From an uncultured Eubacterium sp. (GTDB lineage Bacteria; Bacillota; Clostridia; Lachnospirales; Lachnospiraceae), in contig CAJUAU010000009.1 in NCBI GenBank assembly GCA_910584645.1, forward strand, positions 1-64,000: 64,000 nucleotides of DNA, written 5' to 3'. How positions within the stretch are numbered: position 1 is the stretch's first letter; each line of letters opens with the position of its first letter. A program made the translations under genes and the position numbers. The notes under the pieces were generated by a model that searched no databases, was not told the DNA's origin, and saw only the letters and a program-made list of their open reading frames with translations. Shown piece after piece: positions 34,367-44,957 of the stretch.

Positions 34367-37300
34367 ATGAAACGAACATTGCGACGTATTTTGACAGGTG
34401 TTCTTTCTGCCGCGCTGGTAGTCCCGATGTGCAGTACGGGTACTCCGGGCAGTACAGCCGAGGCGGCAGAGACGTTGAAGCCTGTCTATCAATGGAATTT
34501 TGAAAATGTTGAAGGGGAGACGGTGGAAAATGCCGGAACGGCATCCCAGGGCAGTGCATTGTTGAAGGGATCGGCAAAAGTGGATCCTGCAGTGGTTGAG
34601 ATGGCAGGGAAAAAATATTCTGCCGACACCAATCATGTCCTGAAGCTTTCTGGTGGAGCGAAAGGCAGTTCCTATGTGGAGCTTCCGAATAATTTATATG
34701 AGGGAATAAATGAAGAGACAGGACTGACGTGGTCCTTCTGGATGAAACCAGATTCCGGTATAACCAGCTATTCCAGACTGTTTAGCTCTGCGGACAGCCA
34801 GAATAAAAATGAATTTGCCTTCACGCCGCATGCTAGTGATAGTGCGTGGAATCTGATTTTTGACGACAATTCAAGTTATAAGCGTATCTTTAATTCTGAG
34901 CCAGAAAAAAATGCCTGGAATCTTGTAACCATCACAGTATCTGCAGATGAAGTAAAGTTCTATGTAAACGGAGCTCTGGCAGAGTCCACCTGTGGCGGAG
35001 GAGATTCCCAGGTGCTGAGCAGCCGGCTGGGTTCCATCAGCGGCCTTGTGAATAATGCTCTGGGAAAGACCTGCTCCACATGGACCGATGGAGACTGCGC
35101 AATACAGCTGGATGATGTAAGCCTGTATGACAAGGCCTTAACTGCTGATCAGGTGAAAGCGGCAGCAGAAGGATATGGAATTGATGTGAGCCAGCAGAAA
35201 CCTCCGGCAGAAGAGATCGTGCAGGATGACGGTTCTGCCGGAATGACAGAGATAGAAGAACTGGAGACATCTTCGGTGGATGGAAGCAATGTGGTGCGGA
35301 TCTGGGCAGATTCTTCCCAGAAATATTACTATTCCGCATACCGTAACGGAGAGGTTGTCATGAAATGTGCACCTCTGGGGCTGGTCACAAAAGGGGTAGA
35401 TCTGTCCAGCAGCCTTGAACTGGATAAAGATTCCATCCGAAAGACAAAGGGAAAAGAAGAGTACGACTGGATCCAGGGAAGTTCCAGCTATGTGTCCAAA
35501 GAGTACCAGGAGACAGCTTTTACCCTCAACAGGGAAAGCAGTAAAATCACTATGATCTTCCGTGTATTTGAGGACGGAATGGCATACCGCTACGAAGTAG
35601 ACGGAGATACTGGCAGCAGCGATGAGGAGACAGAGATAAAAGAAGAGATAAGCTCTTTTGTACTGCCGGATGCAGCTAATATATGGACCATGGGAGTATC
35701 GGCAACTTATGAGGCAAGTACTTACACTCCGCGGAAGGTATCCAGCATTAAGAGCGCGAACAGCAGCTATGGACCTCCTATCCTGGGAAAAGTGCCGACA
35801 AATAACGGGGATTACTGGGTGCTTCTGGCAGAGGCAAACGTGTATAATGAAGAAGAGCCTTACTGCGCGTCCGGTTTCAAAACGAAGCAAGGCAGTACGG
35901 CACTGCAGGTTAATTTTGGAACGTATCTGGTGCAGGAAACAGACGAATCTCTGGATGGGGAGAAATATAATCCTTCTTATAAAGGTATTTCCAGCGTGAA
36001 GATGACGGATGTATTCCATACACCCTGGCGTGTGGCTGCTATGACGGACAATCTGGAAGATCTGGTAAACAGTTCCCTGATCTCAGATCTGAATCCGCCG
36101 GCAGAGGGAGATTTCAGCTGGGTAGAACCGGGAACTTCTTCCTGGTCCTGGTGGTCCACTACCAGTGATGCGATTGATTATGATACTATGTATGATTATA
36201 TTGACTATGCCCAGGAGACGGGGCAGAAATACTGCCTTATCGATTTTGGATGGGAAGTGTGGCAGGACTACGAGACCAAGATCCGGGATCTGGCCGCCTA
36301 TGCAGAGCCCAAAGGGGTCGGTCTGCTTCTGTGGTATGGTGTAAACAAATTCGACCAGGTCCATAAATTTGACCTGGATAATCCGGAGACCATTGAACAG
36401 GAATTTGCCTGGTGTGAAGAGCTGGGCGTCAAAGGTGTGAAAGTAGATTATATCAACAGCGACAGCCAGTTTGCCATGAAGGTCATGTATGATCTGGCAT
36501 CCATTGCTGCCAAACATAAGCTGGTATTGAATTATCATGGATGTACTGATCCCAACGGAGAAAACCGGACATTCCCGAATATCTTATCCAGTGAAGCCGT
36601 AATGGGGTCCGAGTATTTTAAGTGGGGATCTGGTTCGCCAGTCCAGTCCCTCCTGATGCTGCCTTACACAAGAAATGTAATTGGCTCTATGGAGTTTACA
36701 CCAGTGGGAATGAGCGTGAAGAATGTTGCTGCCACCGATGGATTTATGCTGGGAATGACCGTTGTGTATGAATCCGCGGTCCAGACGCTGGCACATTCCG
36801 CTTATGTCTATCCGGGATATGGTGGATCTTCACTGCTGGCTGGTCTGCCGAGTTCATGGGATGAGAGCCGGCTGCTGGCAGGTGCTCCGGGAGAGTCTGT
36901 GGTCCGGGCGAGAAGAAGCGGGGAAAACTGGTATGTGGGTGCTATGACCAACGAAGCCAGTGACTTTAATATCTCCTTAGATTTCCTGGATCAAGGCGAG
37001 ACTTATTATGCATATATTTATACCGATAGAGAAGGGGGCGGCATCGATGTGGAAACCCGTCAGGTGACCTCCGATACCGTGATGGATCTCAGTTTGATGA
37101 AAGCAGGAGGCTGCGCAATCAAATTCAGCAAGAATGACCCGATCGGATTCACAGTACATGACGGATACAAATATTATGAGGCAGAAGATGCGCAGCTGGG
37201 ACAGGGGACTTCGATTTCCCAGACAGATTATGTCTCAGGTAAGAAGTTTGTAAATAATGTCGGTGGAAACAACAGCAAAACGGTAACCTTTGAGGTGGAA

Positions 37301-38170
37301 GCCCTGGAGGCAGGCGAGCATGAGTGCAGGCTCTTCTTAATATCCCCATCTGCAAAGACGTTGTATGTAAAGGTGAACGATGGGGAGCCTATTGAGCTGA
37401 GAGATGTAGTTGCTGTGGCTGGCGATGGCAACGCTGTTTCCGCGAAGTCCATCAATGTAAACCTGGAGGCAGGTACCAATACGATCTGTCTGTATAATGA
37501 CAAAGCTGGAGCGCCGGGCATCGACCGGATTGCTATCTCCAAGGCAGATCTTTCCATGTCGGAGGTGACTTTGTCAAAAGAAGAATATGATTATAGCGGA
37601 GAGAGAAATACACCAGCGGTAACTGTTGTAAGAAACGGCGTCACATTGACCGATGGAGAAGACTATCAGGTTTATTATTCCAACTGTAAACAGGCAGGTA
37701 CTGCCACAGTGACGGTTGTGGGAATTGGTGAGTATGCCGGCAGGGTACAGAAAACGTATGTCATCAAAAAGGCTCCAGAGCCGCCACAGGCGACACCGGC
37801 ACCTCAGAATCCTTCCGGAAATGGTGCACAGGCAACGCCAGCTCCATCTGTTCCGACACCTTCACCAAAGGCTGGTGTAAAGAAACCAGGAAAGGTACAG
37901 GGCGTCAAGGTAAAGAGCAAGAAGAAAAAGGCGATGACAGTGAGCTTTAAGAAGCTAAAAGATGTGTCATCCTATCAGATTTCTTACAGCATGAATAAGA
38001 AATGGAAAAAAGCGAAGACCATCGTTGTCAAAAGTTCCGTTTCCCAAAAAATGATCAAGAAACTGAAATCAAAGAAACTTTACTATGTTCGTGTGCGTGC
38101 GCTTCGCAAATCAGGTGGGAAAAAGCTGTATGGCGCATGGAGCAAAGTGAAAAAAGTTAAGATCAAATAA
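34367..38170 (+). CDS. Large secreted GH97-family alpha-glycosidase with binding domains
   Basis: 1267 residues from ATG 34367 after GGAGGT. Signal peptide (1-34), LamG-type domain (about 40-250), GH97 N-terminal domain and barrel (about 270-925), a CBM35/CBM6-like domain (about 933-1058, opening K-Y-Y-E-A-E-D-A), an Ig-like domain (about 1062-1136), a Pro-rich linker and a Lys-rich FN3-like domain (about 1173-1267). In the barrel, G-V-K-V-D-Y has D694 at the position of the nucleophile of retaining GH97 alpha-galactosidases; inverting members use Glu elsewhere. This suggests a retaining alpha-galactosidase, but substrate is not certain. The basic C-terminal domain probably holds it to the cell surface. 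Confidence 0.85.
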   Translation: MKRTLRRILTGVLSAALVVPMCSTGTPGSTAEAAETLKPVYQWNFENVEGETVENAGTASQGSALLKGSAKVDPAVVEMAGKKYSADTNHVLKLSGGAKGSSYVELPNNLYEGINEETGLTWSFWMKPDSGITSYSRLFSSADSQNKNEFAFTPHASDSAWNLIFDDNSSYKRIFNSEPEKNAWNLVTITVSADEVKFYVNGALAESTCGGGDSQVLSSRLGSISGLVNNALGKTCSTWTDGDCAIQLDDVSLYDKALTADQVKAAAEGYGIDVSQQKPPAEEIVQDDGSAGMTEIEELETSSVDGSNVVRIWADSSQKYYYSAYRNGEVVMKCAPLGLVTKGVDLSSSLELDKDSIRKTKGKEEYDWIQGSSSYVSKEYQETAFTLNRESSKITMIFRVFEDGMAYRYEVDGDTGSSDEETEIKEEISSFVLPDAANIWTMGVSATYEASTYTPRKVSSIKSANSSYGPPILGKVPTNNGDYWVLLAEANVYNEEEPYCASGFKTKQGSTALQVNFGTYLVQETDESLDGEKYNPSYKGISSVKMTDVFHTPWRVAAMTDNLEDLVNSSLISDLNPPAEGDFSWVEPGTSSWSWWSTTSDAIDYDTMYDYIDYAQETGQKYCLIDFGWEVWQDYETKIRDLAAYAEPKGVGLLLWYGVNKFDQVHKFDLDNPETIEQEFAWCEELGVKGVKVDYINSDSQFAMKVMYDLASIAAKHKLVLNYHGCTDPNGENRTFPNILSSEAVMGSEYFKWGSGSPVQSLLMLPYTRNVIGSMEFTPVGMSVKNVAATDGFMLGMTVVYESAVQTLAHSAYVYPGYGGSSLLAGLPSSWDESRLLAGAPGESVVRARRSGENWYVGAMTNEASDFNISLDFLDQGETYYAYIYTDREGGGIDVETRQVTSDTVMDLSLMKAGGCAIKFSKNDPIGFTVHDGYKYYEAEDAQLGQGTSISQTDYVSGKKFVNNVGGNNSKTVTFEVEALEAGEHECRLFLISPSAKTLYVKVNDGEPIELRDVVAVAGDGNAVSAKSINVNLEAGTNTICLYNDKAGAPGIDRIAISKADLSMSEVTLSKEEYDYSGERNTPAVTVVRNGVTLTDGEDYQVYYSNCKQAGTATVTVVGIGEYAGRVQKTYVIKKAPEPPQATPAPQNPSGNGAQATPAPSVPTPSPKAGVKKPGKVQGVKVKSKKKKAMTVSFKKLKDVSSYQISYSMNKKWKKAKTIVVKSSVSQKMIKKLKSKKLYYVRVRALRKSGGKKLYGAWSKVKKVKIK

Positions 38171-38235
38171 CAGGATTGTAAGAATAGACGCTCCTGACCT
38201 GTCTGGCTGATTTAACATCTTTGCCAGACGAAATA

Positions 38236-38310
38236 AAAAAGTACTATCAACCGCAGGGGAACCAGCACAGACATATTTTGAAAATGGTTCTCCGGTTGGT
38301 AGTACTTTTT
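38236..38310 (+). terminator. Long hairpin terminator between GH97 and AraC genes
   Basis: AAAAAGTACTATCAACCG (38236-38253) pairs with CGGTTGGTAGTACTTTTT (38293-38310), one G-T pair, and the inner GGGAACCA/TGGTTCTC lengthens the stem. The palindromic A/T ends would serve either strand. Confidence 0.85.
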
Positions 38311-38379
38311 CCTTCCGGGTTGACGTGCTGGAAAAGAGGTGTTAGTATAAAGCTAATTGGCATGATGAGGGAGGAAATC

Positions 38380-39213
38380 ATGAAAGAAGAGTGGCAGGTC
38401 TGGTGGCTGAATTTCAGTCAATATGAAGATATAAGGCTCTATGAAGCGGGCAGGCAGAAATGTCCCGCGGGCTATGAATTCGGCCCTATTATCCGGGATA
38501 AATATATTTTGCATTATGTTTTTAGCGGTGCTGGGACATTATATTTAGATCAAAAAGAGTTTGCGGTAAAAGAGCAGAGTCTTTTTTTGCTGCCCCCTAA
38601 TACACTGGTTCGCTATCAGGCAGACGAAATAAGACCCTGGCACTATATATGGATCCATATTCATGGATTCAAAGTGGTGGAGCTGCTGCAGAAGGCAGGG
38701 CTGACAAGAAAGTCTCCGGTGCTGTGGCTGCCGGAGGTTGGCGCTCAGCTTGGGGCGATTCTGCAGGAAATATGTGACTGTCACGAACAGGAGTATGCCT
38801 GTATGGGGAAGTTGTATTATTTTTTTCAGCTTCTGATCGACCATTCTCCGCATAAGCCAGAGGAAGGGGAACAGACGGAACCAGCTCTTCGTTATGTGCA
38901 GTGGGTTATTGATTATATCAATCAAAAATATTCAGAGCCGATCTGTGTACAGAGCATCGCCGATTTTTGCGGAATTGACAGGTCTTATCTCAGCAAGGTG
39001 TTCAAATATGCCACGGGCTATACCATACAGGAATACTTAATTCAGTTCCGGATCAAGAAGGCGAAGCAGCTTCTCAGTGAAACGGCTATGCCAGTGCAGC
39101 ACGTCTCTTATTCCGTCGGCTATAATGATCCATTTTCCTTTTCAAAGGTATTCAAAAAACAGACGGGTATGTCTCCGTCAGTATGGAGAAATGCAGGGGG
39201 AAATAAAATATGA
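38380..39213 (+). CDS. AraC-family transcription regulator
   Basis: 277 residues from ATG 38380 after GAGGGAGG; the longer frame upstream runs through the terminator. N-terminal cupin-like sensor (about 20-150, H-Y-V-F-S-G-A-G-T-L-Y) and a C-terminal double helix-turn-helix (about 175-275): I-A-D-F-C-G-I-D-R-S-Y-L-S-K-V-F-K and V-G-Y-N-D-P-F-S-F-S-K-V-F-K-K. A promoter (TTGACG, 17 bp, TAGTAT) lies at 38320-38348. This class senses sugars, so it may control the adjacent GH97 gene, an inference from place. Confidence 0.88.
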   Translation: MKEEWQVWWLNFSQYEDIRLYEAGRQKCPAGYEFGPIIRDKYILHYVFSGAGTLYLDQKEFAVKEQSLFLLPPNTLVRYQADEIRPWHYIWIHIHGFKVVELLQKAGLTRKSPVLWLPEVGAQLGAILQEICDCHEQEYACMGKLYYFFQLLIDHSPHKPEEGEQTEPALRYVQWVIDYINQKYSEPICVQSIADFCGIDRSYLSKVFKYATGYTIQEYLIQFRIKKAKQLLSETAMPVQHVSYSVGYNDPFSFSKVFKKQTGMSPSVWRNAGGNKI

Positions 39214-39770
39214 AGTATATCTCGGTCAGAAAGATTTTGGGCGGCAGGTTTATTCACCGTTATGATATTACCTATGAGACAGAAGAGGGACGGGAAAAGA
39301 TATACGAGATGATCAGCCGGAACCCAGAAGTGAAGAGACTGGAGGATCTACAGAAGAAAGAAGCAGATGCGGTGGTGCTGATCATGCACGATGAGAGCGG
39401 GGAAAAGCTGCTTCTTAACCGGGAGTTCCGTCTGGCGCCCGGGGAGTGGGTGTACAATTTTCCAGCGGGTATGATCGAGCCGGGGGAAACACCGGAGGAG
39501 AGTGCCGCCAGGGAATTGAAGGAAGAGACGGGGCTTGAATTGGCAAATATCAGAGAAATCCTGCCCATCAGTTACAGCGCGGTGGGGTTTTCCAATGAGA
39601 CCAATCTCTGTATCGTTGGTACGGCGAAGGGCAGGATCCGTAAGAGTGACTCACCAGTGGAAGAGATTGAGGCAGGCTGGTACACGAAGAAAGAGGTCCG
39701 GTCTCTTCTCCAAAATGAACTTTTTGCCGGCAGGACCCAGGCATACAGTTATTTGTGGAGCAGGGATTAA
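39210..39770 (+). CDS. Nudix hydrolase, ADP-ribose pyrophosphatase-like
   Basis: 186 residues. Nudix box G-M-I-E-P-G-E-T-P-E-E-S-A, then R-E-L-K-E-E-T-G-L, preceded by V-Y-N-F-P-A. The layout matches the NudF/ADPRase group. Its start (ATGA) overlaps the AraC stop by 4 bp, so the two are cotranslated. Confidence 0.85.
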   Translation: MKYISVRKILGGRFIHRYDITYETEEGREKIYEMISRNPEVKRLEDLQKKEADAVVLIMHDESGEKLLLNREFRLAPGEWVYNFPAGMIEPGETPEESAARELKEETGLELANIREILPISYSAVGFSNETNLCIVGTAKGRIRKSDSPVEEIEAGWYTKKEVRSLLQNELFAGRTQAYSYLWSRD

Positions 39771-39849
39771 GGCCCATAAAATAGGTGGAAAATTTTTTTA
39801 GATTGTGATAAAATAACGAAAGAAAATCTCAGATAGGGAGGCAGAAAAA

Positions 39850-41754
39850 ATGAAGAATAAAAGTATTGGAATAATTACAATTATTTTAATTGCACAGATC
39901 ATTGTGATGGCGATCGTGTATTATTTTGTGGATTTTTCTGTGACGGGATCAATGAAAGAAAATGCTGTGAAGACGATGGAAACTGTTTCTCAGGAACGAT
40001 CACAGATTATCGAGAATTATATTGTTGATACGGAAAACTATCTGACTGCCTACAGCCGTGCAGGGGAGATCAAAACGCTTTTAGAGAACCCTTCGGACCC
40101 GGATGCTGTCAGGGAAGCACAGGCATATACGGAGCGGTTCAGCAAAGACAGGGAGTACCTGGAAGGGATCTATACCAGTGACTGGCAGACAAATGTACTG
40201 GCCCACACCAATCCTAAAGTGGTGGGTATAACCACGAGAGAGGGCGAGGCGCTGTCGGCGCTGCAGAAACTTCTGCTGGAGTCAGAAAAGGTGTATAATG
40301 CGGGAATCATCATTTCGCCTGCCAGTAAAACACAGATCATTTCCATTTACCGGGCATGCTACGATGAGAATAATAATCCTGTTGGCCTGGTGGGAGGCGG
40401 TATTTTTACAGAAGGTCTGGTAAATATACTGGACAGTCTGCCGGCAGAGGGAATGAAACAGTTAAATTATTACCTTGTGAATACAAAGACAGGGGAATAT
40501 ATTTTCCATTCGGATAAAGACAAAATAACGAAGGTGGCAGAGGAACAGTACATAAAGGATATTTTACAGCAGATCAAAGATGGCGAAAGTTCCGGTTCAC
40601 TGACCTTTGATGAAGGGGATACGGAGTATCTGGCATCCTATCAGTTTATGGATGGAAGGGACTGGGCATTTGTTATCACCGATCCCTCTTCAGAAGTCTT
40701 TAGCTCCCTGAGGGGGATCCGGTTTACGCTGGTTCTTATCTGTATTGTCGGAGTTGCCATTCTGATGGCATTTACATACAAAATTATAGACCGGCTCATA
40801 AAGTCGCTGAAAGAGGTTGTGGAAACTCTGGGATTATGCAGCGGTTCCCTTAATACCAAAACCGATGACCTGAGTAACCACGCCCAGAACCTTGTGGGAT
40901 GTGTGACAGAAAATACTTCGATCATTGAAGAGCTGACGGCGAGCCAGGTACATACCGATGATATCGTGGAAGATGTGCATGAGAAGGTTACCGATATCGG
41001 AAGATGGATGGAAAATACGATGGAACATCTGGGGATGAGCGTAAAGTCCAGTGAGGGGCTGATCCGCCGTTCCAGCGAGATGAATGAACAGGCTCAGGAT
41101 GCCTATGAGAACAGCCGCAGAACCTTTGAGGAGACCAAAGAGGCGGTTAAGGATGTGATGCAGCGCCTGGAGGAAATTACACGCATCAACAAAATGACAG
41201 GGGAGATTGTGGACATTGCTTCCCAGACCAAGCTGCTTTCATTAAATGCTTCCCTTGAGGCTGCAAGAGCCGGGGAGGCTGGAAAAGGATTTGAAGTGGT
41301 GGCTGCGGAGATCGGTGAGCTGGCGCAGACGACGACGGCGACGGCAGGTGATATCCAGAGTATATGTGACGATGCTAATACAAGTATCGAGGACGTTAAA
41401 AAATGTTTTGATACGATCATACAGTTCTTAGAACAGAACGTTATGGGGCAGTTTGAGATTTTTGCGGAAAACGCCCGTCAGTACAGTATCTCAGCAGACC
41501 AGATACGTCATGATATCATGGATCTGAACGAATCGTCGGATGTATTGAGTAATTCGCTTCAGCAGATCACCAGCAGCGTAACTTCAGTGAAGGAAGTTAC
41601 CCGGGAAAACAGTACCGCTATCGGAATGATTGGACAGAAAAATGGTAATACTTCCCAGATAGCAGATAAGATCCGGCTGCAGTCCGATGATAACAGAAAA
41701 CTGATCCAGCAGCTAGAAAAATTGATAAAACGTTTTAAGTTTTTTACGTCCTAA
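39850..41754 (+). CDS. Methyl-accepting chemotaxis protein
   Basis: 634 residues after AGGGAGG. Two membrane helices (about 8-28 and 296-318) enclose a dCache-like sensor domain. The cytoplasmic part has the signalling hairpin tip [23 protein letters not shown] (about 460-482). A HAMP domain is not obvious. No che or flagellar genes are in the window. Ligand unknown. Confidence 0.88.
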   Translation: MKNKSIGIITIILIAQIIVMAIVYYFVDFSVTGSMKENAVKTMETVSQERSQIIENYIVDTENYLTAYSRAGEIKTLLENPSDPDAVREAQAYTERFSKDREYLEGIYTSDWQTNVLAHTNPKVVGITTREGEALSALQKLLLESEKVYNAGIIISPASKTQIISIYRACYDENNNPVGLVGGGIFTEGLVNILDSLPAEGMKQLNYYLVNTKTGEYIFHSDKDKITKVAEEQYIKDILQQIKDGESSGSLTFDEGDTEYLASYQFMDGRDWAFVITDPSSEVFSSLRGIRFTLVLICIVGVAILMAFTYKIIDRLIKSLKEVVETLGLCSGSLNTKTDDLSNHAQNLVGCVTENTSIIEELTASQVHTDDIVEDVHEKVTDIGRWMENTMEHLGMSVKSSEGLIRRSSEMNEQAQDAYENSRRTFEETKEAVKDVMQRLEEITRINKMTGEIVDIASQTKLLSLNASLEAARAGEAGKGFEVVAAEIGELAQTTTATAGDIQSICDDANTSIEDVKKCFDTIIQFLEQNVMGQFEIFAENARQYSISADQIRHDIMDLNESSDVLSNSLQQITSSVTSVKEVTRENSTAIGMIGQKNGNTSQIADKIRLQSDDNRKLIQQLEKLIKRFKFFTS

Positions 41755-41772
41755 AATTGGAGATGAATCATA

Positions 41773-43152
41773 ATGAAACAAATCAGAGAATTATTTCAGG
41801 CAACGGATATGACGGTGGGAAGACCATGGGAAAAAATTGTTGCATTTACGCTTCCCATGCTGCTGGGGAATATTGCGCAGCAGCTTTATAATACCGTGGA
41901 CAGTATCGTCGTGGGAAAATACGTAGGGGATAACGCCCTGGCCGCTGTAGGAAGCGCCGGCCCGATCCTGAACCTTCTGCTGGTGTTATTTATCGGCATT
42001 AGTATGGGAGCCAGCATTATGGTGGCTCAGTACTATGGAGCAAAGCAGAGAAAGGATCTTTCCTGTACCATAGGAAACTGTATTCTGCTGACGGCAGCAG
42101 CGGTGGCTATCATTATGGTTCTGTCATTGATCGTTGTAAAGCCGCTGCTGGTACTTTTGAAGACGCCGGAAAGTATCATTGGCTGGTGTACTTCGTATCT
42201 CATGATCATGTTTATCGGTATCGTGGGATGTGCCTACTACAATATTCTCAGTGGTGTTTTAAGAGGGCTTGGGGACTCCTTTTCCGCATTGTTGTACCTC
42301 CTGGTATCTACTGTGCTGAATATTGCCCTTGACCTGCTTTTTGTGGCAAAGCTTGGGATGGGAGTCAGCGGTGTGGCGCTGGCTACGGTGATCGCCCAGG
42401 CGGTTTCGGCAGTTCTGTGCTTTTGGCGTCTGGCTAAGATGACTGAAATATTTGACCTGAAGCTCTGTTATATGAAACTTCATAAAAAATACGCGAAAAA
42501 TATTGTCCGTCTGGGACTTCCTTCCGGTCTGACCCAGGCGATATTTTCCATGGCTATGATCATCGTGCAGTCCCTGACCAATAGTTTTGGCGAGATGTTT
42601 ATTGCGGCGAATGTAATCGTCATGAGGGTGGATGGCTTTGCGATGCTGCCCAACTTTTCTTTTGGAACTGCCATGACTACATACGCCGGGCAGAATGTGG
42701 GAGCGAGAAAACAGGATCGTGTGAGCCAGGGAGCGAAGCAGGGTACCTTGATCGCTGTGCTCACCACATCCGTTATCACAGGAGCCATTCTTATTTTTGG
42801 AAAGCAGCTCATGGGGATCTTTACCGACACCGCGGAGCTGGTGGATCTGAGCCGGCGCATGATGGGGATCATCGCATTCGGATATATAGCGATGGCAGTA
42901 ACCCAGAGCTTATCTGGTGTCATGCGGGGAGCTGGTGATACCATGACGCCGATGTGGATCTCCTTGTTCACTACAGTTGTAGTGCGTGTGCCCGTGGCAT
43001 ATGGCATCGCCTATCTGACCAGAAGTGCAGAACTTCCCAATGGAAGACAGGAATGTATCTTCATTTCCCTGTTATGTTCATGGGTGATCGGCGCTGTGGT
43101 GACAGCAGTCTTCTACCGTATGGGAAAATGGAGAGAAAAGGCACTGAGTTAG
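41773..43152 (+). CDS. MATE-family efflux transporter
   Basis: 459 residues, twelve hydrophobic segments. Begins with G-R-P-W-E-K-I-V-A-F-T-L-P-M-L-L-G-N-I-A-Q-Q-L-Y-N, the usual NorM/DinF-type first helix, and has D-S-I-V-V-G and the internal repeat R-G-A-G-D-T-M-T-P. It probably exports cationic drugs or metabolites using Na+ or H+. Follows the chemoreceptor gene by 18 bp with a weak ribosome site (TTGGAGATG). Confidence 0.92.
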   Translation: MKQIRELFQATDMTVGRPWEKIVAFTLPMLLGNIAQQLYNTVDSIVVGKYVGDNALAAVGSAGPILNLLLVLFIGISMGASIMVAQYYGAKQRKDLSCTIGNCILLTAAAVAIIMVLSLIVVKPLLVLLKTPESIIGWCTSYLMIMFIGIVGCAYYNILSGVLRGLGDSFSALLYLLVSTVLNIALDLLFVAKLGMGVSGVALATVIAQAVSAVLCFWRLAKMTEIFDLKLCYMKLHKKYAKNIVRLGLPSGLTQAIFSMAMIIVQSLTNSFGEMFIAANVIVMRVDGFAMLPNFSFGTAMTTYAGQNVGARKQDRVSQGAKQGTLIAVLTTSVITGAILIFGKQLMGIFTDTAELVDLSRRMMGIIAFGYIAMAVTQSLSGVMRGAGDTMTPMWISLFTTVVVRVPVAYGIAYLTRSAELPNGRQECIFISLLCSWVIGAVVTAVFYRMGKWREKALS

Positions 43153-43170
43153 TTTTTTGAACAGACTGTT

Positions 43171-43202
43171 GGGCAGGCTTTGGCTGCCCTTCTGTTTTTT
43201 AA
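43171..43202 (+). terminator. Terminator after the MATE gene
   Basis: GGGCAG (43171-43176) with CTGCCC (43184-43189), outer pairs ACAGA/TCTGT, followed by TTTTTT. Confidence 0.75.
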
Positions 43203-43225
43203 AGAGCAAATGGAGGATGGAATAT

Positions 43226-44815
43226 ATGATTTTAAAAAATAAGATTTATCTGTATGTGACAGAATTTTTTGCGGGAATGTCCGTGATGGCGGTGGAGCTT
43301 GGAGCCAGCCGTCTGCTGGCTCCATATTTTAGTTCTTCCCAGATCGTGTGGACGATCATCATAGGTACGATCATGATCGCCATGGCACTGGGAAATATTT
43401 ATGGAGGAAGGGCTGCCGACAAAAATCCTGATCCGGACAGGCTGTACCGGCGGATGATCGTTGCGGCAGTGTGGATCGCCGCCATTCCCGTAGTGGGAAA
43501 ATATATCATTCTGGGAATCTCTGCGCTGCTTATATTTTCTGTGAGCAGCAATTTTCTCATCTGGGCCGCCTTTGCCGCCTGCATGGCCATCTTTGTATTT
43601 CCTCTGTTTCTCTTGGGAACCGTAACTCCTTCCCTGGTAAAATATACTGTGGACAGTCTGGAGGACAGCGGAAAGACTGTAGGTATGCTGAATGCTTCCA
43701 ATACCATCGGCAGCATCATCGGAACCTTTGTGCCGACCTTCGTGACGATTCCTGCTTTTGGAACCTCAGTAACATTTTTGGTCTTTGCGGGAATCCTTTT
43801 GCTGCTGGCCTTGATCTACTTTATAAGCAAAAAAAGGGGGAGCAGAAGTGTTGTTGTGGGATTGATCCTGTTTGTTTTGTGCTGCGCCGGCGGTTTCTCC
43901 GGCCGTTTTGCCTTCTGGGAGAATGGACTGATCTATGAAGGGGAGTCGGTATACAATTATCTGCAGGTCAAAGAGGACCAAAATAATGTGATCCTCTCCA
44001 CCAATGTTTTGTTTGGCGTGCAGTCCATTCTGCGAAAAGATGCCAGCCTGTCGGGGATGTATTATGATTATATGATGGCGGCCCCGGTCATGGCAGGAGC
44101 AAATGAAAAGGAAGATCTGGAGGTGCTGGTCCTTGGCATGGGGACGGGAACTTTTGCCCTCCAGTGTGAGAGATATTTTGATAACATTCATATCGAGGGT
44201 GTGGAAATTGATGAGAAGATCACAAAACTTGCGAAGGAGTATTTTCAGCAGCCACAAGATATACCGGTGGCTACTTATGACGGCAGGGCGTATCTGAATG
44301 CTGTAGATAAAAAATATGATGTGATCCTGGTGGATGCTTTTCAGGATATTACTATTCCCTTCCAGATGTCCTCCTTTGAATTTTTTACCCTTGTACGAGC
44401 TCATTTGAAGGAGGGCGGGGTAATGGCTGTGAATCTGAACATGAAGGGAAGTGAGGAGGGAAATATCAACCAATACCTGTCGGATACCATCGGCAGCGTA
44501 TTTCAAAATGTATATACGATAGATGTGCCCGGATGTACAAACCGTGCCTTGTATGCTTTTGATTCCGGAGAGACCATGGAGCGCTTCCGAAGAGGGATCA
44601 CCGCTGAGACCGACGAAGATCTCACAGGACTTATGCAAAAAATACTGGAGGGAATGCGGCCTTATGAGGCTGGAAACCTCATAATGACAGACGATAAGGC
44701 GCCAGTGGAGCTCCTGGGGATGCGGGTGATCGACAGCCTGATCCGGGATGAGGTGGAATACTACCGGGGTGTCTATGAAAGAGAAGGTGTGGAGGGGTTA
44801 CTAAAAGGGTTTTAA
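43226..44815 (+). CDS. Membrane-fused spermidine-synthase-like protein
   Basis: 529 residues from ATG 43226 (GGAGG upstream). The N-terminal half has seven to eight membrane helices (about 10-220; F-A-G-M-S-V-M-A-V-E-L-G-A-S-R is conserved). The C-terminal half is a Rossmann methyltransferase-like fold: V-L-V-L-G-M-G-T-G-T-F-A-L-Q, V-E-I-D-E-K-I, V-I-L-V-D-A-F. It resembles fused MFS/spermidine synthase proteins. Whether it transfers aminopropyl groups is unknown; the typical active-site Asp in D-A-F is kept. Confidence 0.82.
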   Translation: MILKNKIYLYVTEFFAGMSVMAVELGASRLLAPYFSSSQIVWTIIIGTIMIAMALGNIYGGRAADKNPDPDRLYRRMIVAAVWIAAIPVVGKYIILGISALLIFSVSSNFLIWAAFAACMAIFVFPLFLLGTVTPSLVKYTVDSLEDSGKTVGMLNASNTIGSIIGTFVPTFVTIPAFGTSVTFLVFAGILLLLALIYFISKKRGSRSVVVGLILFVLCCAGGFSGRFAFWENGLIYEGESVYNYLQVKEDQNNVILSTNVLFGVQSILRKDASLSGMYYDYMMAAPVMAGANEKEDLEVLVLGMGTGTFALQCERYFDNIHIEGVEIDEKITKLAKEYFQQPQDIPVATYDGRAYLNAVDKKYDVILVDAFQDITIPFQMSSFEFFTLVRAHLKEGGVMAVNLNMKGSEEGNINQYLSDTIGSVFQNVYTIDVPGCTNRALYAFDSGETMERFRRGITAETDEDLTGLMQKILEGMRPYEAGNLIMTDDKAPVELLGMRVIDSLIRDEVEYYRGVYEREGVEGLLKGF

Positions 44816-44957
44816 GAACCATGTTGTGTCCGCCCAAATGGGCAGTCGCTGGGGTATCAACCAATGGTTGATATGATATCTACGGTTGGTTGCTGTTCCT
44901 GCCAGCGGTGGGAAATTATAATGATGTTAATCAGCTAAGAAAAAGGGGGCAGAAAAT

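Noticed and set aside
35138..36019. 293-residue open frame on the - strand
   Set aside because: Shadow of the GH97 gene, which has a signal peptide, domains and a ribosome site on the + strand.
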